Assembly: GCF_002999335.1 (NCBI RefSeq) | Contig: NW_020312087.1 | Span: forward strand, 1 to 64,000 | Length of the DNA stretch: 64,000 bases | Direction of reading: 5' to 3' | Origin: Cyclospora cayetanensis | Taxonomy: Eukaryota; Apicomplexa; Conoidasida; Eucoccidiorida; Eimeriidae | In this document: piece after piece, positions 1 through 12,010 of the stretch | How positions within the stretch are numbered: the first letter of the stretch is position 1 | Layout: every line of letters starts with the position of its first letter | Made by a program: the position numbers and the translations under genes | The notes under the pieces: model-generated | What the model saw: only the letters and a program-made list of their open reading frames with translations | Databases searched by the model: none | What the model was told of the DNA's origin: nothing

Positions 1-375
1 CAGAAGCTGAATGGCAGGGCGGAGGTGCTGCAGGTGCTCTACCAAGTTTCGGCTGAATGTTGAGAAGTCGTTTATGTAGACGGCCGTGCACCCCGACTTG
101 AGATGCTCCCACAAATCTCTATTAGGTAGGCGTAGCCTGTCAGCTGAGGCGTTAGCAAGTCCAAATATCATACACGTGTACTCGAGTTTGCGAATGCAAG
201 TGTGGAGTGCCTTTTTAGTGTCTGTCCTCACGGATAAAGGGGATTTGTCAGGAGGCGTCTTTTAGCTCAGGTGTCAAATAAACAAATGACCCGTCTGGGT
301 TGGTAGGGAATTCATCAATGTGGGGCATCGGTAGACTCTTTCCACAGTGATCTTGTTTAGTAGCTTCTACTTGAT
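1..375 (-). mobile_element. Ty3/gypsy (chromovirus-like) reverse transcriptase remnant, broken
   Basis: Read on the minus strand, this piece carries the ordered landmarks of a Ty3/gypsy reverse transcriptase: TKQDH followed by LPMPHIDE (the usual YPLPRIDDL block) near 320-370, FGLANAS (usual FGLxNAP) near 145-165, and VYINDFSTFS then EHLQHL (usual VYLDDILIFS then EHLxHL) near 25-95. The catalytic YxDD box reads YIND, and in-frame stops lie between the second and third blocks, so it cannot encode an active enzyme. The element runs off the left edge. Eimeria genomes are known to hold chromovirus-type LTR retrotransposons, which fits. I could not find an LTR. Family assignment is by motif recall, not by alignment. 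Confidence 0.72.
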
Positions 376-732
376 GCACGTGCACTACCTTTCGTCCTTT
401 TCCGGCAACACCGTGGGTTTATGCCCGAGAACGCTGGTCAATTCCTGCACATTACCTTTTTCCAGCAAATAGCATGCCTGCCCCTCAATCTCTTATTTAT
501 GCTGTGGGGGCTTCCGATACCCTGTAACACAGGCTGGGGCTGGCAAAGGGGTCGGCGTTCTAACCTTGTGCTGGATGACCAGTTAGTGGCGACTGTGCTG
601 GCAGCTCGTCACTATTTAACACACACGCGAGTCTCTCCTCTTGATACTTGCTCATTGATTCTGCTCCTCGACTGAAAGTTGAACTGATTATTCTACTCGA
701 GCAAAAATCGAAGGGCCACTACGAGAGGGTGC

Positions 733-870
733 ATGCTCGGAAGCGTCTTTTCTTACTGAGCTGCTGAACCGCCAGCATGGAGACTCTGCCTCCCCTTGTT
801 GAGACATTGGCTCTACCCCGCTGACCATAAATGGAATGAGTGTTGCTCAAGAGATCAGGCTGAATTTTTC
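733..870 (-). repeat. Diverged copy of a dispersed repeat shared with 28395-28505
   Basis: On the plus strand this stretch shares long blocks with the one near 28395-28505, including CCAGCATGGAGA, CCCTTGTTG and ATGGAATG in the same order and nearly the same spacing. Read on the minus strand both copies give a similar peptide (HSIYGQRGRA here, HSIHDERGRA there), so it probably belongs to the coding part of the same retroelement, upstream of the reverse transcriptase. The distance from this block to the TTGTTTAGTAG block is about 400 bases here and about 385 in the other copy, so both are parts of one element family in the same orientation. Confidence 0.65.
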
Positions 871-1264
871 CTAGCGGATTAAACGAGCAAACACAAAAGC
901 GAAGTCAGTAAAAAGTCTGCAGTGTCCAGGCGGGGTGCAGGACTTTAAAAAATAAGCCCAGTCACAACATTAGTAGTACCTATCTTCCTCTCGTCTAGGT
1001 GGCGAGATTTCGCCATAGGGAAATGACTATAAAATGTTGCATGCGTCTATATGCTTCAAGCCGATATACAGTAAAATAGAACGAATCCTAATTAAAACGC
1101 ATGAGTACAATTTTTCCTCCAAGAGTCGGTTTTGTGTTTTACATGAATGCTGCAGCTTCTGTCATCTGTCTTCCTACCACTGGGCTTTCCTCATATCATG
1201 GAAGGAAAAGGCAGGGGTACCAGTGCCTCCTGGTGCACTGCTGGAAGTGGCTGCATTGGGCACT

Positions 1265-3439
1265 TTACGGCTTCCCTTGTACAAGCTGTTCCTCCTGCAG
1301 CAACTGTTGTAAGAGAAGTGCGGGGGAGGCCCTCAAACTCGGGTTGGGATGAAGTAAGGCCTTCAGAAGGCGGTGCGCCCTTGGGTCGCTTCCACACGTC
1401 TTTAAGTTGAGGCTTTTCCCGGTGCTACGGTCACCGCTGCTGGGTGCTACCGCTGCAAGGAACAGCCTGCGCAGGTGACGCAGAGTGTCGGTGGTACTTG
1501 CAACAGCTGAGATGCTGTACGGAAGTCGAGTGCTGCAGAATACGTGGAACAAGAGAAGGCCAAGGCCCCACGCAGCAGCCGCCTCTGCCGGTGATACTCC
1601 CTGGCGTTGCAACTGTTGCAGATGCTGCTCCCACAATTCTTTTTCCTTGGGAGGAACAGCAGGCTCACAGAAGGCCTGCTCGGGAGGAACGTAGGCCCTC
1701 CATGGCTGCTCAAGTTCTTCATCTTCGCAGCCCCATCTCTGCTGTTGCTGTTGCTGCAGTGAATGGACACCGTCCAGCAGCAGCCGACCGTCACTACTAA
1801 TCCATGGAGACGCGGGGCCTAGGGCCCCCAGGTGGAGCCCGGCACTGTGGAGGGCAGCTGTTGCCTTCAGCAGCTGTAGGGCAACAAACCACTGCCCGTT
1901 CGGTTGCAGCATTGGAAGCTGCTGCAGCCTCAGCAGTGCGTCAGGGTATATTTCGACCCAGTTCAAAAGCATGTCTTCCCCTGCGACTGCAACAGCAGGG
2001 GATGGCAAAGTCAGCTGGCCTACCCACAGAGGGAGCAACAGATGCCGCTTCGCTTCACTTAGGGCTCTTTCTTGTTGCTGTCCAGTGGGCTGCTGCTGGT
2101 GCGTCTGTAGCGGCTGCTTGGCGTCGGCAACCAGCCATGGCTCAAGCTGCTCCTGAGGCTTTGGCTGCGTCGGAAGTGGTTTTTGCAGCAGACGCAGCGC
2201 AGAATGAACCAGTTTTTGCCGCTTTGCTTCGGCAGCCGTGTAGGCCTCGTCCTGTGCGAGACCCTTCGCCCGCTCAAACCTCATTAAATAGTGCTCTCCT
2301 TTAGACGCGGCTGTCGCTGTTGGCGGATGCGCTGCTGTAGGGGGGGGCGTGTGTACTCTGAAGTGCATGCTGTATCGGGTTTGGTCCCTTAGACAGTCCA
2401 GAAGCAGGCCCGGAGGGACCTTGGGGTTCCCATGGTGAGCGTCTGAGACCTCAAGGCGCAGCACTACTGGAGGGCCGAGCTTGTTCATCACCTCTTTCAC
2501 CAGATGCCGGGCGCCTTCTGCGGAAATATTTCCGGCTGCTTCGGCTGCTGCACTGAGCAACTCCTTCTTGCCTGCCGCAGCAGCATCAGCAACACGCTGG
2601 AGACCTGCGGCAACGGCAGCTGCTGCTGCGGAAATCGATGCCTTGTTGCTGCGCGGATCCTCTGCTTCCCCCATTTCTGCTGTTATTGAAGGCCCCGTGA
2701 CAGTGGCCGTTGCCGGAGGGCTGGTCGCCGTACTGGTGGCCACAGGGGTGTTGCTACTATTTCCTGGGCAAGGAGGCAGATGCGGCATGAGGGGTTTAGT
2801 CGAACCTTCAGAACCGGAATCTATTACTTCAGCGAGGAGAAGAGGCTCTAGCTGCTGCTGGTCCTGCTTCTGCTTTTGCTGTTGTTGCTGTTGCTCCTCC
2901 TTCTTCTGAAGTGTTTCTGCTGCACCATTTTCTGCCAGCTGCCACTCCCTCAGCGCGTTGAGAATGCCTTCCTGCTTCTCATCCCACGTGTTCTCTGGCT
3001 TTTCATCCGCCGGTGTTGCTGGATCCAGTGGCTGATGCGGGTGCTGTTGTAGACGCAACAAGGCAGAAGTCACTGCATCCTCGTCACCCGAGTCCTCCAG
3101 CCTGACCAGCCGCAGCACAGCTTTCTCATCATTATACCCTTCTGTGTCTGAATCTCCCTTGTGCGTGTCTGTATGCGATACTGCAGATGTCGGTAGGCTG
3201 GCTGATGTTTCTGCTAGTGCTTGCTCAGGCCGACTTGCTGATACCACTCCCGTTGCTTCCTGAGAAGGTGCAGGACCCGACGATCCTCGAAATAACCATT
3301 CCTGGCTCACTGAATGGTGTCCATGGGCCGTTGGGTGGTGTAGACTACCCTCCTGTGGGTTAGTGAACTGCCAGGCTAAGACCTGGCAGGGGCCTCCAGT
3401 GGCCGCAGCACCGGCAAGCAGCAAAGAGGAGGGTCTCAT
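1265..3439 (-). CDS. Rhoptry-kinase-like secreted pseudokinase, single exon
   Basis: A 724-residue open frame with a short hydrophobic start (residues 4-14) that could be a signal peptide. A long low-complexity Gln/Ala-rich region follows, then a protein-kinase-like fold from about residue 330 to the end. C-lobe signs are a LLKATAALHSAGLHLG block (the usual helix leading to HGDLK), a following GRLLLDGV block (where DFG would be), YVPPEQAF (APE-like), AAAAWGLGLLLFHV (usual DVWSLGVxLYEL) and a final HPNPSLRASPALLLQQLL (sub-domain XI). The HRD-type catalytic Asp and the DFG motif are not recognisable, so it is probably a pseudokinase. The signal peptide plus kinase fold suggests the rhoptry kinase (ROPK) family of coccidia, proteins secreted into the host cell. 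I chose the ATG at 3437-3439 (AAATG context). A small upstream exon is not excluded. Confidence 0.68.
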   Translation of the reverse strand: MRPSSLLLAGAAATGGPCQVLAWQFTNPQEGSLHHPTAHGHHSVSQEWLFRGSSGPAPSQEATGVVSASRPEQALAETSASLPTSAVSHTDTHKGDSDTEGYNDEKAVLRLVRLEDSGDEDAVTSALLRLQQHPHQPLDPATPADEKPENTWDEKQEGILNALREWQLAENGAAETLQKKEEQQQQQQKQKQDQQQLEPLLLAEVIDSGSEGSTKPLMPHLPPCPGNSSNTPVATSTATSPPATATVTGPSITAEMGEAEDPRSNKASISAAAAAVAAGLQRVADAAAAGKKELLSAAAEAAGNISAEGARHLVKEVMNKLGPPVVLRLEVSDAHHGNPKVPPGLLLDCLRDQTRYSMHFRVHTPPPTAAHPPTATAASKGEHYLMRFERAKGLAQDEAYTAAEAKRQKLVHSALRLLQKPLPTQPKPQEQLEPWLVADAKQPLQTHQQQPTGQQQERALSEAKRHLLLPLWVGQLTLPSPAVAVAGEDMLLNWVEIYPDALLRLQQLPMLQPNGQWFVALQLLKATAALHSAGLHLGALGPASPWISSDGRLLLDGVHSLQQQQQQRWGCEDEELEQPWRAYVPPEQAFCEPAVPPKEKELWEQHLQQLQRQGVSPAEAAAAWGLGLLLFHVFCSTRLPYSISAVASTTDTLRHLRRLFLAAVAPSSGDRSTGKSLNLKTCGSDPRAHRLLKALLHPNPSLRASPALLLQQLLQEEQLVQGKP

Positions 3440-6400
3440 TTGCCTTTACAGGCGGACAAGAGAAGCTCGAGCTCTCTAGACACTGCCCAATGTTTACGTG
3501 ACATGCCAGTGGTGCAGACACCGTTTTACCTGCTGGTGCCGCTGTGGCTGAAGGGGCACAGGAATGGGACAGAGAGACCTCATCACCCCTTGCCAGCATC
3601 TGCAGCGGTATGCACAGAAGCTTCAACCCCATATAAGCAAAGGATTGGTTTTAGAGCCTGGGTTTCATGCTTAGAGGCGGATGGCCATGAGACCGCTGGC
3701 AGCGGAGAGACCGGTGGCCCTGCGGCCAGGAATCGTTACTCGCGGTCGTGCACTTGTTATTCAAGGTCGCCTGCTATTTCCGAAAGCATATGTTTCAGAG
3801 CTAGAACAAATCCAGCATTTTACATTGCTGAGGTCCACGCGTTCCAATTCAAAGTCGTGTCTCCAAAGGCGTCACCCAGAGCTTCCGCTCTGCCGCTGAT
3901 GCGGCCACAGGCTCATCTTCTGCAAACCCTCCCCTCTAAGTCTTTTCCTGCACTCAGAACCCTAAGCTTCTTCTACTTGGCTTTCTTTAGTAGGACTGTG
4001 ACTTGCTGTCAACCCTATAGCGTCCGTTTTGTTCCGCACTTGCATCTCAAGATTCAGTTGGGGTGAAAACGGGTCACCGCTCCAGCTATTCGCCCTACTC
4101 AGGGCCAGGGCATCAGTAGAAGCTCCCAGAGTCCTATGTTAGAGGCGAAAGACCTGTTTAGCAAGAGGGGGAAAAGAAACTGAAGAATGCCCAGGCATCG
4201 ATGCGTTGGGTGTATGCCCCCTCCTCGCTGTGGACCTAAAGGCCCAGTTGTTTTAGTCAGGGGCCGCTCTGGTCCAGAAGGCAGCTCCAGGATTGATAGC
4301 ATCTCCAGTGCGACACAAATGAAGAATCTTATTATTCAGGAGCTGCTCCACGCCGTGCAGGGTTCTTGATATAAAGAAGGACCCCTTTTGCAGATGTTGA
4401 TATCAGTTGTAGTACCCCTATAGGAGGCTGTGTCTTTTCAGGACCTAAGAGACAGAATCACATGGCACCTGCCCTTTCTGTGTAGCATCCAACACTGAGG
4501 AAATGGCTTTTTATTCTTTGCGTAAACACCGCATTACTCCACCTGAAGGCTCCGTTGCGGGCATGTGGGCCCTAACCCCATCCCAATTTCAGTAAAACGT
4601 TCTGAAGTTTCCCTCTGAAAGAGTAGCCCCTCACTTTCGTTACCCCTAACGCTTGCGACATCAGGGCAAAGCGACAGCTAGAGTGCGCCCCGCTGCTCCC
4701 TCTAGCACTGCAAACATTCGCAGCTGGTTGGATATGGCATCTAGCGCGAAGAGACACGCTAACTTCTACAACATTAAGCTCACTCTACTCGGCACACAAT
4801 TTCATACGGATGACCAAGCCAAATGACTTATTCATAATAAACTTTCACTCAAATATACCCTGCGTAACAGGAAGTACTAAGTCATTGCTTGACCCGCTTT
4901 AAGTGTCTCCATGCAAGCCTTTCTTCTTCATTACGGCTCACTCAGAGATTGAACTTAGAACTTATTGGTTGAATACTTGTGTATTTGGGGCGGAGGAATG
5001 CTAGAACCATACTGAAGTAAAATATGGTTTGTCCATGTGCGCGAGCCTACTGTGTGCACCTGGCCGCGAGTACCCGTACTTTTGAAAGGGTAAGGCTACA
5101 TGCATTCTTGCTTTAAGTCCCTAGGCAGAGGGAGCTTCCGCCCGAGTCTGAAGTCCCAGCAGATCATTGCAGCCAGAAACTTACTGTTATCGCAGCCATA
5201 ACTGGAAGATGTGCAGCTGCCGCTCCAGTTGCATCCTCCTTCTCACGACTTCAGAAGTTGTTCCATGTGGGGCTCTGAGGAAGCAAATTTCAGAACTACG
5301 CTAATTCAAAGGAGCACCCTAGGCATGCATGCATATCAAAAACGCCTATGTTACTGTCTTTCATGCGGCTGATTTTAGTGTGCAATGTCAAGCATGGCAA
5401 CCCGTGAATGTACGGGATAAGATTGACGAAGTTCTAGGAGATAAGCAACTAGATATGCAAAGCATTGCAAAGAGCATTATTTTGTTGGCTTAGAAGGCCC
5501 GCAAGCCTCAAGCCTATGCAAGGCATCAGACTGTTTTGGGGGCTGAACCCTACCATGAACAGCTCTTTTATTCCATGCTTTGAAGTGGTTAAACAGTCTG
5601 TCGCAGGACAATAATTGGCCCTCAAATTCGTAGTTTCATTACAGGAACATACAGGGGGGAAAATCGGCCCTAGGCGGGATGCTCGAATGTCAAAGTTGGC
5701 GTCAGTGGAGTGGCTGCCCTCCATGCCTATAGAGATCAAATGGGACTAAAGTATGCTGTGTCTCAGCATGCCTAGCAATTCATAGCTGAACGCCGATTAT
5801 TTGCTAGTTTCAGGTTATGCTCATGGGATCACGATAGCTGGAGAGTTTGTACCTGCTCACTATTGCATCGAAAGCTGCACCGTCCACCCACCCCCACGGA
5901 TGGGAGAACCCCATTGAAATTTACTTCTTGGCGGCGTCTTGGGCCTGAGAGATTCACTGTGGCCGCACAATGCTGGACTGTAGACTCACCAGGAACCACT
6001 AGTGTTAGCCAGGCAAAAGTTTTGCTATCCCTTGAGCCTATTTCCACAGACCCAGGCCACCAACGACAATTCAATCTTTTATTGCCGCCCACTGCCAATT
6101 TTTTGCGCTTTCCCAACCGTCCACAACACGACGGAGCAGAAAGACTCTCCAATTCGAGGCATGTGTGCTCACGCGTAAATTTCAAGACATGCATTTGCTC
6201 TGCACAAGTCTTGTAAAAACTTTAGCAAAAACATATTGTAGGACAGTCAAGCTTGCTATTTAAATATGTGGACGAACGTGGTCGCCCCCACAGGTGCCCT
6301 GGGAACTAATATTAGTCATCGCACTTTCGCGCTCACACGGCTGGCTTTTGCGCTTACGAAGGTCAGGTGCCAGCATATATGTGGAGGGCTCTTGTTACTA

Positions 6401-7700
6401 GAGCAGTTTAATGCTTCAAAAAGCCAAATAATACTATGCAGAGTCAAAAATGCGGGACTGATCGACCCTTTGTGATAACCCTACCAAGAGAGCGGTAAGC
6501 CACTGGTTGAGAGAAAAAGGTCTTTCGGTGCACACTCGTTCTTTAACCCTCTCCAATGTATGGCTTTATCCATTTATTAAGCTCACTCACGGACTAATAT
6601 CCCTCCTCACGTCTATTAGATTCACGGCAAAATGCTCATTAGCTTTCGGTGTGCAAAGAAATGCACCTCCACTAGCCTTTCTATAGGGCTCTGCCCAGTT
6701 GCGCCCCAGGTTCCAATAGGGCCCCTAGGGCATTCACTGTTCAAGCTTAAATGCTGCTTTGAACCTTCCAGAATGCAATGAAGGAGTGATAGTTGCTTTG
6801 GTTCACTCCGGAAGATGCCTTAGCCCACTACTTGAAGGAGCGTGGGCTCAGTCCATGGCCCCCGCTGGAAATTTTCTAGAGAACAGATTGAGTAAGGGCT
6901 GCCATCTGCAAAGAACCTGCCGTTAGCATTACTGGACTGTGTCACGGATAGGTGATTAACCTTGTGGGTTCGTTGTAGCATCAAAGGACTTCGTGATCCT
7001 TCAGGCCACGCAGCTCTGCTACTCAGTCCAGTGAACTCTACTTGCTTCTCTCAGAGCGGCAAAATGACACATACATCTGGCTACCCCTGCTTAAGATATA
7101 ACATCCATGGTACTCATAGTCGAAGTAATGGCCGGAAACGTTGGCAACTGCAGCTGAATATGCAAATGTGCGCTGTTGGAGCTTCTTCCTGTCGGCGCGG
7201 GGCCCTGATACCACGCCTGAAGCCTTCAACGATTCCACGACTTTTTTTAATGGACTACATGCCGCATGGACCTCCAACAGTCTTTAATTAAGGCGATCAC
7301 ATTTCTGCTTACGGTGCCCGCTCACATCATTCGCGCCTCTTTAAGTACTTTGAAGCCTCCTTTACTGAGGACATCTGCATTGTGTAGCTAAGGCCTATAA
7401 CAAACGAATCTCTGACTTCTTTGCACAAGTTGCTGCCTACTCCTTTACAAGTTTCGAAGGTTGATTAAATGATGCAAAGTTCCGATGCTTTTTGTGTAGG
7501 AAACGAATAAGCACATCCAGCCGCCTGTCTAGTCTAAGGCGCATCAAATGAAGAATAGCACAAAAATGTATTTAAATAACATCACTAGTGTAATATATGC
7601 AGATATGTATTAAAATGGTAATCTTAAAAAGTAGGTTGGTGCACTGCGCAGCACCTCCCAGGTTAGCGCATGCCTCTTGCTGCCGACAACTGCACAGCTA
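3440..7700. other. Long stretch without a supported gene
   Basis: No open frame here shows a recognisable domain, coding-like composition together with splice sites, or CAG tracts. The part nearest 3440 is the likely promoter and 5' leader of the kinase-like gene. Frames of 90-210 codons at 3440-4066, 5449-5739, 5829-6216 and 6962-7291 have mixed composition and no family signature. They may be chance frames or decayed repeats. Base composition is clearly less GC-rich than in the neighbouring genes. I see no tRNA, rRNA or clear LTR. Confidence 0.5.
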
Positions 7701-7724
7701 CCGAATTTCACTGGCAGCTCATAG

Positions 7725-7916
7725 AAAGTGAAGACAGAGGCAGAAGCTCCTCAGAGGAATGCAGACCGGCAAGAAGATGCAGGAGAGTCTACTGGGCAGG
7801 CGCAACAGGTAAAGGAGGGCGAGGTGGAGGCGGCGCCCCAGAAAGTGTACACGCCTGTAGTTTCTCCCCTCGAAAATACTGCTCTATATACTACCATTCC
7901 TTTTGGAGAAGGCTGA
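7725..7916 (+). CDS. Possible last exon of an unidentified gene
   Basis: After an acceptor-like TCATAG at 7719-7724, an open frame reads KVKTEAEAPQ and so on for 63 residues and ends at TGA 7914-7916. The peptide is acidic and Gln/Glu-rich, then has a more ordered tail containing VYTPVVSPLENTALY. The codon pattern looks coding. There is no in-frame ATG, because a TAG lies directly upstream as part of the acceptor, so if real it is a terminal exon. I could not find convincing upstream exons in the AT-richer DNA to the left. It could also be a chance frame in the promoter region of the ZPR1 gene. Confidence 0.33.
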   Translation, partial: KVKTEAEAPQRNADRQEDAGESTGQAQQVKEGEVEAAPQKVYTPVVSPLENTALYTTIPFGEG

Positions 7917-8114
7917 ACGAAATCTAAACGGGGGAGGAAGGGAACAGACCACACGTAACGATGCCGACTTGCAAACACGCACGCAGTGGGGCCCCAAGGG
8001 CCCTTCGGCAGGGTCAAGAAGCCCCCTGCGATAAGGCGATCATCTTCTCTACACTTCTCCTGTCTTCCTTTTACCAAGGCTTACTTTAGTCTGAGAGCTG
8101 GAAGTTTCCTGAAA

Positions 8115-11100
8115 ATGACGGATACGGTCAAGGAACGGACTTCCCTGGACCCTGGGAAAGCAGAGGATGAGGCCGATCCTTTGATGGATTCAGTGACTCG
8201 GATCACCTCACTCTGTCCAAACTGCGAAGACGACGGGGAAACCATTATCATGCTGCACAAAGTGCCGCATTTTAAGGACCTCCTCATTTCCTCCTTCAGC
8301 TGTCCCCACTGCAACTATTCGAATCGAGAGGTAAGAGGGAACTGCAAAGAGGGCGCATTCAAGATGCGTTTGAACTCGTTTCATCCCTGACGAGCCAGCT
8401 ACAGCTCTCAGGTGGCTTCTGTGAAACGGGGCAGGGGTGTCTTGTTCATGTGGCTCCGGAACGTGACGAAAGAGAGTGAATCGTTGCTGGAATGGTATTG
8501 CGAATCAGGAATACAATAGGTCTTTATTTCTCTGTGAGCGTATACAGTGAAGGCTCTCTATGACTCGTCTGACACATGGTGGGCTTTAGCCACGATTGCA
8601 TGAAGGGACGGAGGTACACCTAACGCCAGGTTAGTGTGGAATGGATGCAGGTCCAAGCGGCAGGGAGTTTGGCCTCTCGTGGGGTGCACATTTCCTGCAA
8701 GGTGGCATCTTCTCTGGATTTAAACCGTCAAGTTGTCCGCAGCGAGCACTGCACCATGAAGATACCAGAGATAGAACTTGAAATCCCAGCCTCTAGAGAG
8801 AGGGCAGAGTTGAACACTATTGAGGGCTTTGCGGTATCCTTCGCGGAAAACCTAAAGTGTGCTGCTCTGTATCAAACCCAGATCAACGAAACGCAGACAG
8901 CCGAACGCCTGACGCAGCTTGTGGAAAAGCTACGAGACATGGCTGCAGGCAAGCAACCCTTTGTCTTGGAGCTTGACGATCCCAGCGGAAACAGCTACGT
9001 AGAGAGCTTGGATTACGCTTCTGATAAGGCAGAGGAATCAAGCCTCAAGCGGCCAGATGCAGAGGTAAAAGCAGATGCGCAGAGCACGCGGACAAGTGCA
9101 AATAGTGAGAATGTAGCAAACAATCAACACCAAGGACAGGAAGCAGAGCACCAACAGGCCGTAAAACCGAGCGATAACGGCCTTACTGTAAGGTATTACG
9201 AGCGCACCAAAGAACAGCTTCACGCAATGGGATACTTTGAAACACAAGAAGAGCCTGAGGAAAGCAAAACAGGTAGGCGCATGACGAGTCGCCAGCTTAA
9301 CAGGTTATGGATGAGGGCTTGCAATATAAGGCCAGGTTTGGTGTAGGCGGCCTAGGTCCTGTTGGGGGAGTGTTGGTGACCGCGAATTTCTCTAGCTTTG
9401 AAGCCTTATGCTTGGGGCAAAGGGCAGTTTATAGCTGGTAGTTTGCTTGCAGAAGAAAAGGCTCCCTCCGGGGCCGAGTTCGCAGAGGATGCTCTGAAAG
9501 ATGAGGCGTTGCTCCTACCCGTGGAGTGCCCGCATTGTGGAACCAGTACAGCCAACAAAGTATGCCAAGTAGACATACCAGGTGCGGCAGAACGGACAGT
9601 ACGGAGTTGTGTGAAGATCGACCCTGTTTCATGCGTTGGCGTTCATGCACACCAGGTGTAGCATGTGGAAGCATGCGGCCGCTAAGGGCGGCCCTAGCTC
9701 TGCTATGGATCTTTTGTGTAACAAGCATGCGGCTTTTGTATTGGCAGTGTGTAGGGATACTGCTTGGCTGCTCAGGGTTTAGACAGTGCCTCATCTTTGC
9801 GTTTTCTTGCCCCAATTGCGGAGCCAAGAACTCGGAAATCAAGGCTGCGGGGGCCTACGGCTTGGCAGCTAGAAGGTGGATCCTTACGGTACGCCATTTT
9901 GGCTCATGGAATTCCACTGAATGAGCCGCTTCTGCGTCAGATGCGTGCATGGGATGCTGCTGTCCTCTATCACTGCTGCCACTGCACTCTCCACACACGT
10001 GCGGGCTCGCGTCATTTCTCCGTGTATTCGTACTACTTCGCGCGTAGTGCGTTTCAGCCTGGATATCGCATATGCCACTAAACACCAACGTATGGCCCTC
10101 TCTGCGTGCTGCCGATTCCAGGTTTCGGACAGCGGTGACTTGAACCGAGACGTCTTAAAGGGAGATACTGCAAGCGTTGAGATTCCATCCCTTGACTTTT
10201 CGATGGAGGGAGGTGCAGAGGCGGGTGAGCTGTGGGGTGTCCAGAAAGCCTCAGAGTTCGTGCTGGGGGATGCACAGATCCTCTGGGTTCCGGTTTGCCT
10301 GCTACGTGCCGGCACCGTCGTGGGGAGCAGGAACTATAGCTGCAGTGATATCCACAGTCTGTTGCTTGAGTATCTCTTAGTCTGGGTCACTAGGGTAGTG
10401 TGCAATGTTGCTTCGCATCTACCTGGAGGGGGTTGTAGAGGGCCGACCGAGGCAAACTCCTAGTCTGTCATTAACCGTTCCCAGAATGCGAATGGCTTCA
10501 GGAACTCTGACGACAATTGAGGGCTTGATCAAGTCCCTTAGAGAGGGCGTATCTGAGAGCGCGCCCTTTGCAGTGGGAGATTCTGCTGCTGATGCTTCCA
10601 GGAAGCGAATGGCTTACGTTTGCGAACAGCTGGGTCAAATGCAGGAGGGCCTACCCTCAGTCCTTCCCTTTAAGCTGATTATTAACGACCCAGCAGATAT
10701 GTCATTCGTGGCCCTGAGGAACAAAGAGGCAGAAGCACAGAAGGCTCCCCCTTTACAAATCGATGCTTCTACCCACGTAGATGGGGATGCAGCCAAGGCC
10801 CTTGCAGCAGCAGCAGCAGCAGCAGCGAAGGTCCCTGGTGCCGCCATCACTGAGGCAGAACTGGAGAAGAAGCTTGAAGAAGCCAAGCCTGGTGAAGTTC
10901 TGTGGAGCTCTGACCTAGACAAAACTTTGGTAAGAGCTGGGACCCACAAAATTAAAGCCGCACAGCACAGGTGAAATCTTTAGAATGGCCACTGGAGTCT
11001 CATGGTGACTTCTTGTCCACAAAGGGGCCCCGAGCTTGGTCTGCGTGCACCTTTTTGTTCGCATTCATTCAGTTCCGTTGCGGGATACGCTTCATGTGGC

Positions 11101-11327
11101 TTGCCCGCAGTTCCTTTTCTTAATGTTGCGTGTGTTCTAACTACAACGAAGTAGCTTCCCCTGGGTTGTTTCTTCAGAGTTTGACGAAAGTCTAGAGCTA
11201 ATCAAAAACTTGTGAGCTGTGTGTTGCGTGGTGGGGTTGTGGATTGGTTTTGGGATAGAGGGTGGAGGTATACAAGAGAACGGTCGAACAAGACGACGCT
11301 TTGGGCCTGCTCGATATGAAGACCTAA
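8115..11327 (+). CDS. ZPR1: ZPR1 zinc-finger protein, seven exons
   Basis: Exons: 8115-8330, 8651-9272, 9396-9581, 9776-9888, 10122-10224, 10502-10929, 11259-11327; 578 residues, phases consistent throughout. ZPR1 proteins have two C4 zinc fingers, each followed by a beta-rich domain, and act in nucleocytoplasmic growth signalling and as chaperones for elongation factor eEF1A. Finger 1 has CPNC (34-37) and CPHC (63-66). Domain A contains DLNRQVV, then DPSGNSY and YYERTKEQ. Finger 2 has CPHC (324-327) and CPNC (353-356). It is split by an intron after IPG and continues FRQCLIFAF, which restores the family pattern. Domain B contains DLNRDVLK and GTLTTIEGL. The last exon gives YKRTVEQDDALGLLDMKT and a stop, matching the family C-terminus. 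The start was chosen at 8115 for its AAAATG context. Both halves carry inserted Glu/Gln or Ala-rich segments; domain B has NDPADMS where the family usually has DPxGNS. Confidence 0.93.
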
Positions 11328-12010
11328 GTGGTAAGCAACGAAGGCATGCAGTCGCCAAAAAGCGACACCTTCATCGTGTGTATTCTTAAGGCTCTCTGCC
11401 GTACTGTATTACGCTGTATGTAATTTGGCTTTAGACGTTGTATCGCAGTACATAATACGAGTGTTGACTGGGTGGCATCTAAGTAGCATCGACGGCACCC
11501 ACGGTCCATGGTACATTTTATAGCGCAGGGCTTATTTATATCTTACACCTAGTTCAAAGCGTAAGAAGAAAGCTACAAGGGAAATCAAGTGCAGAACTGA
11601 GGGCGGTTCATTGACTTGGTGTTCAAAGTGTGCCTTGCTCATTGGGTGTCTCGCTCCACCGATGTGTTTTTTTGTTCACAATTCTAGACAAAATAACTGA
11701 GGAGTACATGGAAACATCGGGACCTTTGCACTTTGGCTTCCAGCAGGCCGACTCACCAAATCCAAGCCAATGCCTGCATTTCCACTAAAACCTACGGCGA
11801 TCGCCAAGAAGGGCCCTTTCACCATGTCTTATACTACCTGCCTGTCTTCCCCTTGATTTGAGAGAAGGGTATTCATCTTCACAACCCAAACACGAAGCAT
11901 GGAAAAGGGTAGAAGGCAGGTGGGCGTCCCTGCGCAGTTAGATACCACTCATGAAAAAAGGATGGACGGTCGTAGGTTGTGGGGAAACCCTTCCCTTCTG
12001 CACAAAACGA
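11328..12010. other. Intergenic stretch between convergent ZPR1 and the small membrane protein gene
   Basis: This holds the 3' ends of two genes that converge. No open frame with coding features is visible. It should contain the two polyadenylation regions, but I see no motif that locates them. Confidence 0.5.

Noticed and set aside
1804..2909. Plus-strand frames of 140-166 codons
   Set aside because: Shadows of the kinase-like gene on the other strand; their Ala/Ser/Cys content comes from CTG tracts.
5449..7291. Frames of 90-120 codons considered as genes
   Set aside because: No domain, no fitting splice sites, and composition like non-coding surroundings.
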